Shown here: in pieces, positions 49,688 through 59,740 of the stretch
Layout of the letters: every line of letters starts with the position of its first letter
Position numbering within the stretch: the first letter of the stretch is position 1
From: Siphonodentalium dalli
Lineage: Eukaryota; Mollusca; Scaphopoda; Gadilida; Siphonodentaliidae
Length of the DNA: 64,000 bases
Assembly: GCA_032622095.1 (NCBI GenBank)
Contig: CP136065.1
Coordinates: 40,305,503-40,369,502, forward strand
Reading direction: 5' to 3'
Translations under genes and position numbers: made by a program
Notes under the pieces: generated by a model
What the model was told of the DNA's origin: nothing
The model's input: the letters and a program-made list of their open reading frames with translations, nothing else
The model's database searches: none

Positions 49688-50959
49688 CCTTGAGTTACTC
49701 AGTGTTCGTCAACTGGTCTCTTCTTCGAGCAACTCCTTGAGTTAATCATTCCTCGCCAACTGGTCTCTTCTTCGAACAACTCCTTGAGTTACTCAGTCTT
49801 CGCCAACTGGTCTCTTCTTCGAGCAACTCCTTGAGTTACTCAGTCTTCGCCAACTGTTCTCTGTCGTATTCTACAAGTGGCTCTTTGAGTAACACCCTGG
49901 TTACTCAATCTTCGCCAACTGGTCTCTGTCTTCTTCTTCGAGCAACTCCTTGAGTTACTCAGTCTTCGCCAACTGGTCTCTACTTCGAGCAAATCCTTGA
50001 GTTACCCAGTCTTCGCCAACTGGTCGTCTTCTTCGAGCAACTCCTTGAGTTACTCAGTCTTCGCCAACTGGTCTCTTCTTCGAACAACTCCTTGGGTTAC
50101 TCAGTCTTCGCCAACTGGTCTCTACTTCGAGCAACTCCTTGAGTTAATCAGTCTTCGCCAACTGTTCTCTGTCGTATTCTACAAGTGGCTCTTTGAGTAA
50201 CACCCTGGTTACTCAATCTTCGCCAACTGGTCTCTGTCGTCTTCTTCGAGCAACTCCTTGAGTTACTCAGTCTTCGCCAACTGGTCTCTGTCGTATTCTA
50301 CAGGTGGCTCTTTGAGTAACACCCTGGTTACTCAATTTTCACAAACTGGTCTCTGTCGTCTTCTTCGAGCAACTCCTTGAGTTACTCAGTCTTCGCCAAC
50401 TGGTCTCTTCTTCGAGCAACTCCTTGAGTTACTCAGTCTTCGCCAACTGGTCTCTTCTTCGAGCAACTCCTTGAGTTACCCAGTCTTCGCCAACTGGTCG
50501 TCTTCTTCGAGCAACTCCTTGAGTTACTCAGTCTTCGCCAACTGTTCTCTGTCGTGTTCTACAAGTGGCTCTTTGAGTAACACCCTGGTTACTCAATCTT
50601 CGCCAACTGATCTCTGTCGTATTCTACAAGTGGCTCTTTGAGTAACACCCTGGTTACTCACTCTTCGCCAACTGGTCTCTGTCGTCTTCTTCGAGCAACT
50701 CCTTGAGTTACTCAGTCTTCGCCAACTGGTCTCTTCTTCGAGCAACTCCTTGAGTTACTCAGTCTTCGCCAACTGGTCTCTACTTCGAGCAACTCCTTGA
50801 GTTACCCAGTCTTCGCCAACTGGTCTCTTCTTCGAGCAACTCCTTGAGTTACTCAGTCTTCGCCAACTGGTCTCTACTTCGAGCAACTCCTTGAGTTACC
50901 CAGTCTTCGCCAACTGGTCTCTTCAAGCAACTCCTTGAGTTACTCAATCTTCGCCAACT
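49688..50959. repeat. Minisatellite array 1, 47-bp and 65-bp units
   Basis: The short unit contains CAACTCCTTGAGTTACTCAG and CTTCGCCAACTGGTCTCTTC. The long unit replaces the middle with GGCTCTTTGAGTAACACCCT followed by GGTTACTCAATC. Both unit types are interspersed over 1.27 kb. The same units in the same orientation make up 60317-61295. The frame is not kept, because 47 is not a multiple of 3, so the apparent peptides are incidental. Confidence 0.95.
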
Positions 50960-50992
50960 TACCACTTAAAGCTAATTGGGACTTGAACTTAC

Positions 50993-51036
50993 CTGAACTG
51001 ATTTGAAACTTCAACTAACACGAACTAACACGAACT
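50993..51036 (-). other. Predicted short untranslated first exon
   Basis: It runs from the predicted start (A of TCAGTT at 51036) to a consensus donor, CAG-GTAAGT, whose intron begins at 50992. It contains three spaced CGTGTTAGTT-like words and no ATG. Transcription from here runs directly into the minisatellite array. Confidence 0.4.
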
Positions 51037-51155
51037 GACTAAATCTGATTCCGCAGCGGTATTTATACCCTGCTGGCCGGGTTTGGAGGATCGAGAATGC
51101 AACCAATCAGAATCGTTTGAAGATGTCTGAACTGACCAATGGGAAAACGACCAAT
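51036..51155 (-). promoter_or_regulatory. Core promoter: TATA box, Inr and three inverted CCAAT boxes
   Basis: On the minus strand TATAAAT lies at 51067-51061. An initiator TCAGTT has its A at 51036, 31 bases downstream, which is the standard spacing. Three CCAAT motifs lie on the plus strand at 51103, 51136 and 51151 (ATTGG upstream on the minus strand). Together these make an unusually complete RNA polymerase II promoter for this window. The downstream gene is not identified. Confidence 0.55.
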
Positions 51156-51162
51156 CAGGGGC

Positions 51163-51184
51163 GATTTCTGACAGATCAGAAATC
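51163..51184. repeat. Short perfect hairpin
   Basis: GATTTCTGA, a 4-base spacer, then TCAGAAATC. It lies just upstream of the CCAAT cluster. Confidence 0.5.
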
Positions 51185-51259
51185 GTCATGAAGGTTTTGG
51201 AAATTCCACTGCTGGTGGGCGTGACTTTGTGTATTCAGGTAATCATTCACAGGTGTTAA

Positions 51260-51815
51260 ATATTCAATTAAGTGTTCTGGATTACATAGGAAATGGCTTT
51301 GAAGCATTCACGGTAAGTGCGGTAACAGCGCGGTTACCGGGCATTTTATATTTCTTGAACTCCGTCAATTTGATGAAAATCTGTGATAATAAAAAGACTT
51401 TTGTATTTTCATTATCACCTGAATATAGTCAACTATATAATCTGTATTTGGACAGGTAAAACGAGTCAGAATGTGGACTCGTATTCTTGTAATAAATCAC
51501 CGCTGTTTTTGTTTGACCGAAAAATCGATCGACGTCAGATTATCCTAAATATCTCCAAATTGCCGCCACCCCCAATTCTTCTCTGAATTACTATTAAAAC
51601 AAGTGACATTTGCAGATTATTTACGCAAATGTCCCAAGTCAAATGATTCAACTGTCTTTCCAGGATAAATAATCATTTGACACACCCGGTCATTCATTTT
51701 GTCATGTTTCCGACGTCGGAAATGCGTAAATTGATTATTGTGAATATTGACAATATATCAAGTGATGATGCTTCAAAGCCATGTATTCTGAATCAAGAAC
51801 ACACTTATATCGCCA
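51260..51815. repeat. Diverged inverted repeat pair of about 45 bp
   Basis: ATGGCTTTGAAGCATTCAC with its left neighbour (51268-51311) matches in inverted orientation the region 51755-51808, which reads GATGCTTCAAAGCCATGTAT. Internal TCAAATGATT/AATCATTTGA words also pair. The segment may be a decayed inverted-repeat element. Confidence 0.4.
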
Positions 51816-52930
51816 GTTTTTATCATAATTCATAGAAATAATTATCATAAAGTGTGATTTGGAACGATAACAGTGGGCAGATTTTACGTTGACTTATTTC
51901 TGTATTTCGCTGTAGTAACGTGACGTGCCGGTGTTCTGAAACAGTGCGTAATGGCTAGTAAAGTTCCGGGTGGGAAAATAAAGATCCGGGTGGCATATTG
52001 ACCCCCCCTGAACGCTACATTACCCACGCCTTCGAAGTGCATGCGCCCTCGCATGCCGCACGATATATTGACAGGCACCAACAGGTGAGTTTGGTAAGTA
52101 TCCTCGGTACACGCTACCATCTACCAGATGAATTGTCAATTCGAACATGAAGTGATGTGTGAAGAAACTCATAATCTTTGTCAACATCTGCCATATCATG
52201 CAGAATTTTTCATGATCTACTCTAAATAGATCTAGCATTGTCTGTTACCCAGAGCATGTATATTACATCGCTCCATCAAAATCACCAATGGCTCAAGGCG
52301 TGTCCCTCTATTGCCATTCCTCCATATAACTTTTCTCTCAGGCTCAAGGTGTGACTGTACTGTCTCCCTCTCTTGCCACTCTTAAAAACACCATTGATGG
52401 CTCAGCGTTTGCAATTTTCTGCAACCCGCTCTGACCATGTTAGTATTATCAGGGATATCGTCATCCCTTCGTAAAATAACCACTTATTTATTACCACACT
52501 TCTGCATCAAGGATCAGGGCATTGTCCTCCTGTATCCTTCAAAATCGGAGAATTACCCCTTCCCAAACAACAAGTTTCTCAGAGTTTCACACATCACTAC
52601 ATGCGTCGACAAAGACACTTCATCACTTTGTCAAGTTCTAATGCATCGAGACTTCTTTTTTTAACATCTTTCTAACAAAAGGGAAGTATTTGGTGAGTAA
52701 CTTTTCTATTTCAGCACATATCCAAATATTCCACAGAGTACACGCCATTTCCTTCAATTTCTTTCCCCCAACTCCCAGTTTTATCTCTGAGACATTTCAT
52801 TAGAAATGTCACAGCTTTATCGTGATAGGTTGGGTAGATTTGAGTTAGAGATTGAGTATATATCAGTAATTCCGTAAAGTGTAAGCCAAATTAGATTGTA
52901 TCAGGTACAGGTGCAGGTAATAGTACACTT
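51816..52930. other. Intergenic
   Basis: GGCTCAAGG(C/T)GTG and CTCTTGCCA words recur at 52292 and 52341 as a small local repeat. No gene was recognised. Confidence 0.35.
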
Positions 52931-52939
52931 GAAAGCCGG

Positions 52940-53060
52940 CACATAGCCTACTCCTCTTCGATAAGCCCAAGTGGTTCTTTAACGTGCCAAGGGCGTGATT
53001 CTCCCTTGACACGGCACAGCCATTAACGTCCCCGCGCACATGGGACAACATCTAGTCAGG
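52940..53060. repeat. Dispersed repeat with GTGGTTCTTTAACGTGCCAA
   Basis: GTGGTTCTTTAACGTGCCAA, then TTCTCCCTTGACACGG and TTAACGTCCC resemble a short conserved repeat found widely in invertebrate genomes, as far as I recall. The assignment rests on memory of that pattern and cannot be checked here. A perfect 11-bp hairpin (GGCTATCTGGG / CCCAGATAGCC) follows at 53090-53123. Confidence 0.35.
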
Positions 53061-53268
53061 ACTCCAGGGGTTGTGTTTGCATTCGCTCTGGCTATCTGGG
53101 ACTCGATGCTCCCCCAGATAGCCACCACTTCCCTTTTCAACATATATAAAGAAGTTGTGATATTTTATGTCTACTATCTACATTTCACAACTTCCGGAGG
53201 TACATCATCTCCGCAGAGCACAACTGCAAATCGTCTTACTCAGCACTAATTTGCAGATACAACATATT

Positions 53269-53274
53269 TATTCT
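53269..53274 (-). promoter_or_regulatory. Poly(A) signal AATAAA downstream of the RS/zinc-finger ORF
   Basis: AATAAA on the minus strand, about 180 bp beyond the last possible stop of the RS-rich ORF (TGA at 53455-53453). Confidence 0.4.
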
Positions 53275-53452
53275 GGAATTTACAACAACAAACTATATTC
53301 AACAATGAGGATAATTATTAATCAATAATAATACAATTCTTTTTCAAAAATAAAAGAAAAGTTTGTACCCTCTGGCACAACTTCTGTCATAGTTTTGCCA
53401 ATTATTCTATGAGCAGAGGAATGTTATTGAAATCACTGTATTTCAGCTGCCA

Positions 53453-54382
53453 ATATTTACTTCAAGAGGTAAGTTCATCTCTAACATAGAAATAAATCTC
53501 TCAGTGAGATACTTTTGGAGTAACTCCAGCAGTCCTGTTAGAATTGAGAATAATAAGAAATTGGTGGATGTCTGGGTCGTAGCCTCTCTGGTTTGAGGGG
53601 TTCTTCCAGTAGGGATGGAACATGGATTCGTTGCCTTCCGGACGGTTCTCCCTTTCTCTATATCGATGGAGACTACAACCTCTCTTTTGTCAGTAGATGG
53701 AGTTTTAGAGGCTTCAGCCGTTGGCTGACGAACAGGCGTATTTGTACTACCTGTTTTTCAGGGGACCTGGGTCTTGTCTTGTCCAGCTGCCATCTGATGG
53801 TGCTGGTGAACTCAATCTTCTGGGAGCGATGCTAACAGAGGATGCAACCCTTCCGCGAAAACCTCGACCAAAGGATCTGAAGTTTCGTCCTAGGGGAATG
53901 AATGGTCCACTAGGGGTGTTACTTGTGTGTCTTCTTTCGTGGCGGGTTAGATTTGTCTTACGGTCTGTCTGATAGGAGCAGATTTTGCATTTAAATAATT
54001 GATTTGCACACTCCAAGATATGTGCATTAAAAGCATTCTGTCCTGGGATCCAGATATAACACATTGGGCATTTCCTCTGAGTCAAAGGTGACTCTGATCT
54101 TTTCCTTCCTTTCCCTGAGTTTTTGTCCCTGTAACTTGGGCTTTTAGAGCGTACTGGTGATGCGCGTGGCTTTTTCTTCTCTTTCCCCAAATCACGATCT
54201 ATGCTCCTTGAACTATCCGATGACGAACCTGCTCGTTTCTTTCCCCGTCTGGTATTATCATCTTTGCTTCGGGAGCGGTGCCCTCTTGATTTTTTAAGAG
54301 ATTTTTCTCTCGAACGACCTCGTTCTGTCGTTGGTGATCGACTCCTGCTTTTGCTCTTACTGCTAGAATGTTCTCGACCCAT
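53453..54382 (-). CDS. Arg/Ser-rich zinc-finger ORF downstream of Gypsy pol
   Basis: The intact part (54382-53747) encodes 211 residues. Residues 1-100 or so are RS-rich (SSSKSKSRSRSPTTERGRSR), as in splicing-type RS domains. A CX2C-X12-HX3C finger begins at about residue 104 and a classical C2H2 finger (CKICSYQTD...H...H) at about 132, followed by an Arg/Gly-rich patch (GRNFRSFGRGFRGR). It ends at TAG 53749-53747, just after a run of five A. Another frame then stays open for about 100 codons down to TGA at 53453, so the gene may be longer and carry a one-base shift at that A-run. The start ATG directly follows a strong 3' splice site. A nucleic-acid-binding role is inferred. It could be the third ORF of the Gypsy element or a host exon; it is not like a retroviral envelope. 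Confidence 0.6.
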
Positions 54383-54401
54383 CTGAAAAGGAAAAATAAA
54401 A
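54383..54401 (-). promoter_or_regulatory. Strong 3' splice site immediately before the RS/zinc-finger ATG
   Basis: On the minus strand TTTTATTTTTCCTTTTCAG abuts ATGGG at 54382. A long pyrimidine tract plus CAG is near consensus and implies that the ORF is translated from a spliced transcript. Confidence 0.65.
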
Positions 54402-54522
54402 TTGCTTAAATATTCGGGGCCAGCTTAATATTCGGGAGTATGTGTTATATATATATTTACATATAAATTAAACAAGACTCAGCTCCTTTAGGTACCGTTT
54501 ATTTACAATTTTATCAATAGTT

Positions 54523-55608
54523 TTAACAGACATAATCCGATAGCCATAAGGGTTTTCTTCGGTGTCTTATCACTGTCTCTGCTTCTTCTTTGTCACTCTC
54601 TATTTCTATTTCCTCAGGGATGTCAACATCATTAGTGGTTGGCATAATTGTTGAGTTTTCTTGTTGGAGGAGTTGTGGTGACCCTAATTTCATTCTGTCA
54701 ACGTGAATTATTTGGGGCCCACCTCTGCAACAATTGACCTCATAAGTTAAGTTGTTGATTTTCCTTAATACTTTGAAAGGACCTCGCCATAGGCATGTCA
54801 GTTTCTTTGAGCATCCTTCCCGTACCCGAGGGAAAAAAATGTAAACCGTATCATTCTTCTTGTATTCGGACCAAGACAGTTTGGTGTCATGGTACTTCTT
54901 TTGGCGTTGCATTTCTTGGCCTGTATGATTCCTGACAGTTTCGTGCGCGGTTTGGAGCCTCTCCTGTAACTGCCATACCCATTCTTGGATAGGGGTTGGC
55001 TGTATGGTGGGAGGCATACCAAACATCAGATCTAATGGCGTTCCAACTTCTCTCCCAAGCATAAGTAGATTGGGTGTTGCTCCAGTTGTCTCATTTATGC
55101 TGCATCGATATGCCATCATTAAGTAGGGTAAGTAAGAATCCCAGTCATCTTGGTTCTCCCCTGTAAATGCACGAAGCATAGCTTCTAATGTTCTATTGAA
55201 TCGTTCTACCATTCCATCCGATTTTGGATGATAAGGGGTTGTATGTGTTTTGGAAATTTGGAGTAACCGACACATTTCTTGGAAAATGTTGCTCTCAAAT
55301 TGCGATCCTTGATCACTATGAAGAGTGGAGGGTACTCCAAATCTTGTGATTACCTCATCGACTAAAACATTTGCCACGGTTTTGGTGGTAATGTTGGGAA
55401 GTGGAAATGCCTCAGTCCACTTGGTGAAGTAATCAGCTATAATCAGTATGTATTTGTTATCGTCTTTTGAACGGGGCAATGGCCCAAGAATATCTATCGC
55501 AATTCTTTCCATTGGAACCCCGCTCCTGTCCACTTGGTGCACGGTTTGTTTTTGTCGGAGCCTTTGCTTTTGCACAAGGTTGGCAGCCTGATATATAAAG
55601 TCGTACAT
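54523..55608 (-). pseudogene. Gypsy integrase, catalytic core and C-terminal domain
   Basis: A 361-codon frame. The DDE core is complete: D in IAIDILGPLP (about residue 39), D in LHSDQGSQFE (about 98) and E in DGMVERFNRT (about 134). YHPKSDG precedes the glutamate, as in the family. The C-terminal DNA-binding part (GPFKVLRKINNLTYEV, about residue 280) and an acidic tail ending RRKPLWLSDYVC follow. The N-terminal zinc-binding part lies in another frame (55457-56245), so a shift near 55600 splits the integrase. It would catalyse integration of the cDNA in an intact element. Confidence 0.93.
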
Positions 55609-56245
55609 CCTTTCTCATACCAGGCCAGTAAAATCTTTGTTGAACTCTTTTTGTTGTCTTAGTCACTCCAAGATGACCTGCCGTCCTGCAATTGTGTAGC
55701 TGTTGCAGAACTTCCCTTCTTTTACTTGCTGGGACTATGCTTTGTGACGTACCTGTCCCCAATTTTCTTGTAAGTATGCCATTGTGCAAGACCAGCAGTT
55801 TTCTCTGAGCCCAAAGAGACTTTATCACATGGCTATCCAGTTTAATCTCATTATAACCTGGAAACTTCTTTTCTGCTAACCATGTTCTCACTTTGTTGAG
55901 GTCTATATCTTGATCCTGAATGTCTTTTATATTCAGGTTTATCTCATCTGAATTTTTAGACGTAATGACATGGACAGTTTCGGCAGGGTATTTGTGGCAA
56001 CACTTGCAGTTCAGTCTACTCAGGGCATCTGCATTTTGATGCTGTTTACCTGGGCGGTGCTCAATTTCCATGTTATATGTGGACAGTACTTGAATCCATT
56101 TTGCAATCTGCCCTTCAGGGTTCTTGAAGTTCATCAACCATCTTAATGATCCATGGTCAGTTCTAATCTTGAATTGTTTTCCATAGAGGAATTGTCTGAA
56201 ATATTTTACAAAAAATACTACAGCCAATAGCTCCTTTTTCGTCAC
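55457..56245 (-). pseudogene. Gypsy RNase H C-terminal part and integrase zinc-binding domain
   Basis: 262 codons. Residues 1-80 carry TKKELLAVVFFVKYFRQFLY, TDHGSLRWLMNF and RPGKQHQNADALSR, the distal RNase H motifs. At about residues 185-230, HNCRTAGH with CQPC about 30 residues on forms the HHCC zinc-binding domain, containing RFYWPGMRKDV. The frame then runs out and the integrase core continues in the overlapping frame at 55608. Confidence 0.92.
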
Positions 56246-56258
56246 ACAATAATTTTTC

Positions 56259-57020
56259 TCAGTTTTGGATAGGCAACGACTTGCAAATGCAATTGGCCGT
56301 TCTTCTCCATTTATGTTTTGTGAGAGGACCCCCCCCTAGTGCGAGGTCACTACTATCTGTGTCAAGAATAAATTGTTCCTTGAAATTTGGATGGGCAAGG
56401 ATCGGTGATCTTGCTAACATTTCTTTTAACGTATCAAAAGATACTTGACATTCATGAGTCCAGTCATATTTTACCCCCTTTCGGGTAAGTTCATGTAGTG
56501 ATTTAGCAATCATAGCGAAATCTTTTACGAATTTCCGGTAGTAGCTGCACATTCCGAGAAATGACCTCAAATGATGCACATTGGTGGGAGGTTCCCATTC
56601 ATTGATGGCTTCAGTTTTTCTATGGTCCGTTTCTATACCGGACTCAGTTATGATATGTCCGAGATAAGCTACTCGTCTGGAAAATAAGTTGCATTTTGAA
56701 GCCTTTAGCTTCAGGCCAGCTTGGTGAAGCCTTGCGAAGACTTCTCGAAGATTGAGAAGCATTTCGTCCACCGATTTGCCAAAAATAATGACATCATCGA
56801 GGTACACTAGGCATGTTTGCCACGTTAGACCTTCCAATACCGTCTCCATAAGGCGCTCAAATGTAGCTGGGGCATTACAGACGCCAAATGACATTACATT
56901 AAACACAAAAATACCTCTGTGGGTAGAGAACCCCGTCTTGAATTTATCTGATTCTTCCATTTCACATTGCCAAAATCCTGAACAGAGATCAATCGTGGAA
57001 TACCATTTGTAGCCTGCCAT
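56259..57020 (-). pseudogene. Gypsy reverse transcriptase, palm and thumb, start of RNase H
   Basis: 253 codons. KWYSTIDLCSGFWQ holds the first catalytic aspartate, FGVCNAPATFERLM is motif B and CLVYLDDVIIFG is the catalytic YLDD. AYLGHIITESGIETD and the thumb (LRSFLGMCSYYRKFV) follow, then FILDTDSSDLALGG starts RNase H. A run of eight G at 56331-56338 on the plus-strand view is where the frame is lost. The N-terminal fingers normally preceding KWYST are absent: the preceding frame ends soon after DKGVIRIS, so about 40 codons seem deleted. The enzyme is not functional as found. Confidence 0.93.
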
Positions 57021-57504
57021 CTGTTCCAGAGATACGTATTACACCTTTGTCCATCATATTATCAATGTGTTGGTCGAGCTCTTGTCTTTGATGGAAAGGA
57101 AGACGTCTAGGTGGCTCCCGAATAGGTTGTGCATGCTCTGTTTCAATTTTATGTTTAATTACAGGAGTTCTACCCAAGTCTGCTTCAGAATGTGCAAATG
57201 TGTCTGCATGTTCTTGTAAAAATTCTTTTAAATTGGCTGCTTGCTCATCACTTAATTCCCTTCTAGAACGGTCATATAAAACAGTGAGATGTTCTGGGAG
57301 CGAAGAATAGTCATTCCTTCCTGGAGTGGTATCTGGTATAACAGCTTGCACACTACTAACTCTGCCAACGAATGTTCCACTTTTGATAATTTTGCTATCT
57401 GGAGAAGGATTTAAGATGGGAATTTCTATGGTGCCCACCAAGTCAATCAAAGTCCTTGCTACAATACTGGTTGTTTCTTTGGTTTTGATATTGGGTTCTA
57501 TCAA
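56989..57504 (-). pseudogene. Gypsy linker between protease and RT
   Basis: An open frame of 171 codons beginning at TTG. LPEHLTVLYDRSRRELSDEQ and KEFLQEHADTFAHSEADLGR, with KHKIETEHAQPIREPPRRLP, are the usual pre-RT segment, ending EL..HIDNMMDKGVIRIS. After that the frame reads into unrelated residues because of a deletion. It overlaps the end of the gag-protease frame region, and a TAA blocks it upstream, so a minus-one shift around 57513 would be needed to enter it. Confidence 0.85.
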
Positions 57505-57506
57505 CC

Positions 57507-59171
57507 CTAGGCTTTAGGTGTAGGGGCAATGAGAGGGAGGCATAGGTGACACTCCATTATCATCTCACTGTTTGGTGGTATCTCAATATCATTGTTTGTG
57601 GCTATACGATAACAACTGTTGCCATTGTGCCAGACCACTGGAGTAGCTTCTCCATCAAAATACAACTTATTTTGTGGTATATCTAACACACATTGGTATG
57701 ATTCCATCATATCCATGCCTATGATACCATCAATAGTGAGATTAGATACCACCATATTCTGTGGAAATGTTCTGTTACCTATTTTTAAGTTAAACCTTGC
57801 CATGCCTTTTGTCTCAATTTTATTTCCACAGGCAGCATATAGGTTCAGAATTGGGTCTAGTCTGAATGTGGGCTTCTTCCCAAGTTCTTCACAGAACCTT
57901 GCAGACAAGAGTGAACAGGTGGCACCTGTATCCACCAACATCTCTATAGGTTCTCCTTCAATAGAACACGCAAAGAATAACCCAGATTCATCATGTCTCC
58001 CATGACCAACCGGCTTTACAATCCGGTTATGGAATTCCGGCTCTCTTGGTTTGTCATATTTCTGAGTGGAATTCTGCATACCTGGTGGTGGTTTCTCATA
58101 GCCCCTTGCAAAATCAATGTTCCGGGGTTGGCTCGAGTCGTTTCTCCTTTGCTTGGGACAAAATCTTTGAAAGTGGTCTGGGGACCCACATAGGAAACAT
58201 CGTCTTGAGTTCCTGTCTCTTATGGGAGGCTTATTACTCTCGCTGTCATGTTTAGTATTTCTTGATTCTTGTACCTTAAGCTCTTTATGATTATCTTTCT
58301 GAAGCTCAGAAATAGATCTCTGTATCTGTTGCAACATCTTTGTTAATTGCTCCTCTACATCAGGTTTCGTGTCGTCAATATGTCGAGCATAATGACCTCG
58401 TTTCTCTGATTTCATATACGTTTCCAGCTCAACAGCGTGGCGTATTGCGTCGTTAAGATCTCTTGGTCTCGATTGCTTAACCCGCAACCTTATGTCTGAA
58501 TCATGGAGGGCATCTATAAACTGTTCTTTGGCCAATGTGTCTCTCACCTCTAACGGTGCCGTTCTGTACGCAATGTTTGCCAACCTTCTTATGCTTTGTC
58601 CCAACTCAGCTAAGGGTTTTCCTGCCTTTTGTCTTTTCTCACGGAGTTGTACCCTAAAGAGCTCAGTCTGATTTGTAGCTGCAAAACGGTCCTCAATGGC
58701 TCTAACAAGAAATCGATATTCATTCTGCATTCCAGAAGGCATATCTCCTAATATTGCTTGCGCCTGTCCCCTCAGTGAGACTGCCAGGAAAAGTCCCCTT
58801 TCCTTATCTGTCCACTGGTTCATGTTGGCACATGCCTCAAAATGAGCATTATAATCCAGCCATGATGTTGTTCCATCATAAGTTGCTGGAGTTATTGTGG
58901 GTCTACCTTGTCGACCAATGTGTGACGACGGTTCTCGGTCCCGAACATCATGGCGACTCGGACTCCAGTCAGGTGGTTCCCTTGAGTGCCGATATGTCTT
59001 CCTCTGATTTCCTGTTAATGGGGTCGACGTTGACACATGGTCTCTATGTCTTAGATTTTCTGTCTGAAAAGTTACCCCTTGATGGGACTGTGGCCTCATA
59101 GCATATGACTGGGGATCTCTAACCAGTTCATGCTGCCTACTTCGAAGATCTAATGGACGATCACCATTCAT
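57507..59171 (-). CDS. Gypsy Gag with zinc knuckle and aspartic protease
   Basis: 554 codons, intact. Residues 1-90 are low-complexity and polar. WLDYNAHFEACANMNQWTDK (about 103) to ALHDSDIRLRVKQSRP (about 240) is the retrotransposon Gag capsid region. CFLCGSPDHFQRFC (about 327) is a CX2CX4HX4C zinc knuckle. MLVDTGATCSLLSARF (about 410) carries the DTG protease catalytic motif, with GIIGMDMM further on. Gag would form the particle and protease would process it. The stop TAG at 57509-57507 separates it from the RT frame. Its ATG overlaps the stop of the upstream leader ORF by ATGA. Confidence 0.93.
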   Translation of the reverse strand: MNGDRPLDLRSRQHELVRDPQSYAMRPQSHQGVTFQTENLRHRDHVSTSTPLTGNQRKTYRHSREPPDWSPSRHDVRDREPSSHIGRQGRPTITPATYDGTTSWLDYNAHFEACANMNQWTDKERGLFLAVSLRGQAQAILGDMPSGMQNEYRFLVRAIEDRFAATNQTELFRVQLREKRQKAGKPLAELGQSIRRLANIAYRTAPLEVRDTLAKEQFIDALHDSDIRLRVKQSRPRDLNDAIRHAVELETYMKSEKRGHYARHIDDTKPDVEEQLTKMLQQIQRSISELQKDNHKELKVQESRNTKHDSESNKPPIRDRNSRRCFLCGSPDHFQRFCPKQRRNDSSQPRNIDFARGYEKPPPGMQNSTQKYDKPREPEFHNRIVKPVGHGRHDESGLFFACSIEGEPIEMLVDTGATCSLLSARFCEELGKKPTFRLDPILNLYAACGNKIETKGMARFNLKIGNRTFPQNMVVSNLTIDGIIGMDMMESYQCVLDIPQNKLYFDGEATPVVWHNGNSCYRIATNNDIEIPPNSEMIMECHLCLPLIAPTPKA

Positions 59172-59446
59172 TGGAAAGTGCTGTCTTCGGATGAGACAGG
59201 TGGTCGCTCTTGTCCAACAACCCTGTTCTCCAATCTGTGTCTCTCAGGAACCTCGCCAGATTCCCTATTTTCAAAGTTGAGTGTAACCTCATCGTCATCA
59301 CTCCCTTGTTCTTGCCGTCTTGCTCGATCAACGAGGAACATTTGTCTGTCGTTGATATTCTTCAATTCCACAACTTGGGATCGAAGCCTCGATATGCTAC
59401 TCTGTACTTCCTCTTCATCAAATGAAGAGCTTGTCGCCATTGTCAA
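59168..59446 (-). CDS. Leader ORF of the Gypsy element, 92 codons
   Basis: It starts at ATG 59446, a few bases after the untranslated leader. It encodes an acidic, coiled-coil-prone peptide (EEEVQSSISRLRSQVVEL, then NDRQMFLVDRARRQE) and ends TGA at 59170-59168, overlapping the gag ATG (59171-59169) as ATGA. It may be the N-terminal part of Gag separated by a shift, or a separate small protein translated by termination-reinitiation. I recognise no family. Confidence 0.6.
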   Translation of the reverse strand: MTMATSSSFDEEEVQSSISRLRSQVVELKNINDRQMFLVDRARRQEQGSDDDEVTLNFENRESGEVPERHRLENRVVGQERPPVSSEDSTFQ

Positions 59447-59740
59447 TGCATTGTGTCAACTTTATTGAAGTGCAAAATGTATATAACTGAGTGCCTCACT
59501 ATCACAATATGTTATGGACAATTGAACCTCGTGAGCGTCGAAAAATGCAATATAACAAATGCAGCAAATGGTAAATCCTAAAATATCAAAGCTTGAGTTA
59601 CAACAATACTCATTGCAAATGTGTGCATCAAATGGATTCAAAAACATTAATATACCAGCGGGAACATCTTCTCTGAAGGGATCCTCACTTGAACCATTCG
59701 ACATTTAATCAATATCTCTGGTTATATTTAAGGCAAGCGT

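Noticed and set aside
49997-50200. Short proteins with FANWS repeats from the minisatellite
   Set aside because: The 47-bp unit shifts frame each copy and only short frames survive.
53090-53123. 11-bp hairpin as a terminator or tRNA arm
   Set aside because: It has no T-run, no cloverleaf partners, and intrinsic terminators are not expected in this genome.
53453-54382. Retroviral-type envelope gene after Gypsy integrase
   Set aside because: No signal peptide, cleavage site or convincing membrane anchor is visible. The product is RS-rich with zinc fingers.
54201-54386. Leucine-rich plus-strand frame opposite the RS domain
   Set aside because: It is the antisense shadow of Arg/Ser codons.
56752-59425. 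Plus-strand frames across the Gypsy element
   Set aside because: They are antisense to well-supported gag and pol frames.
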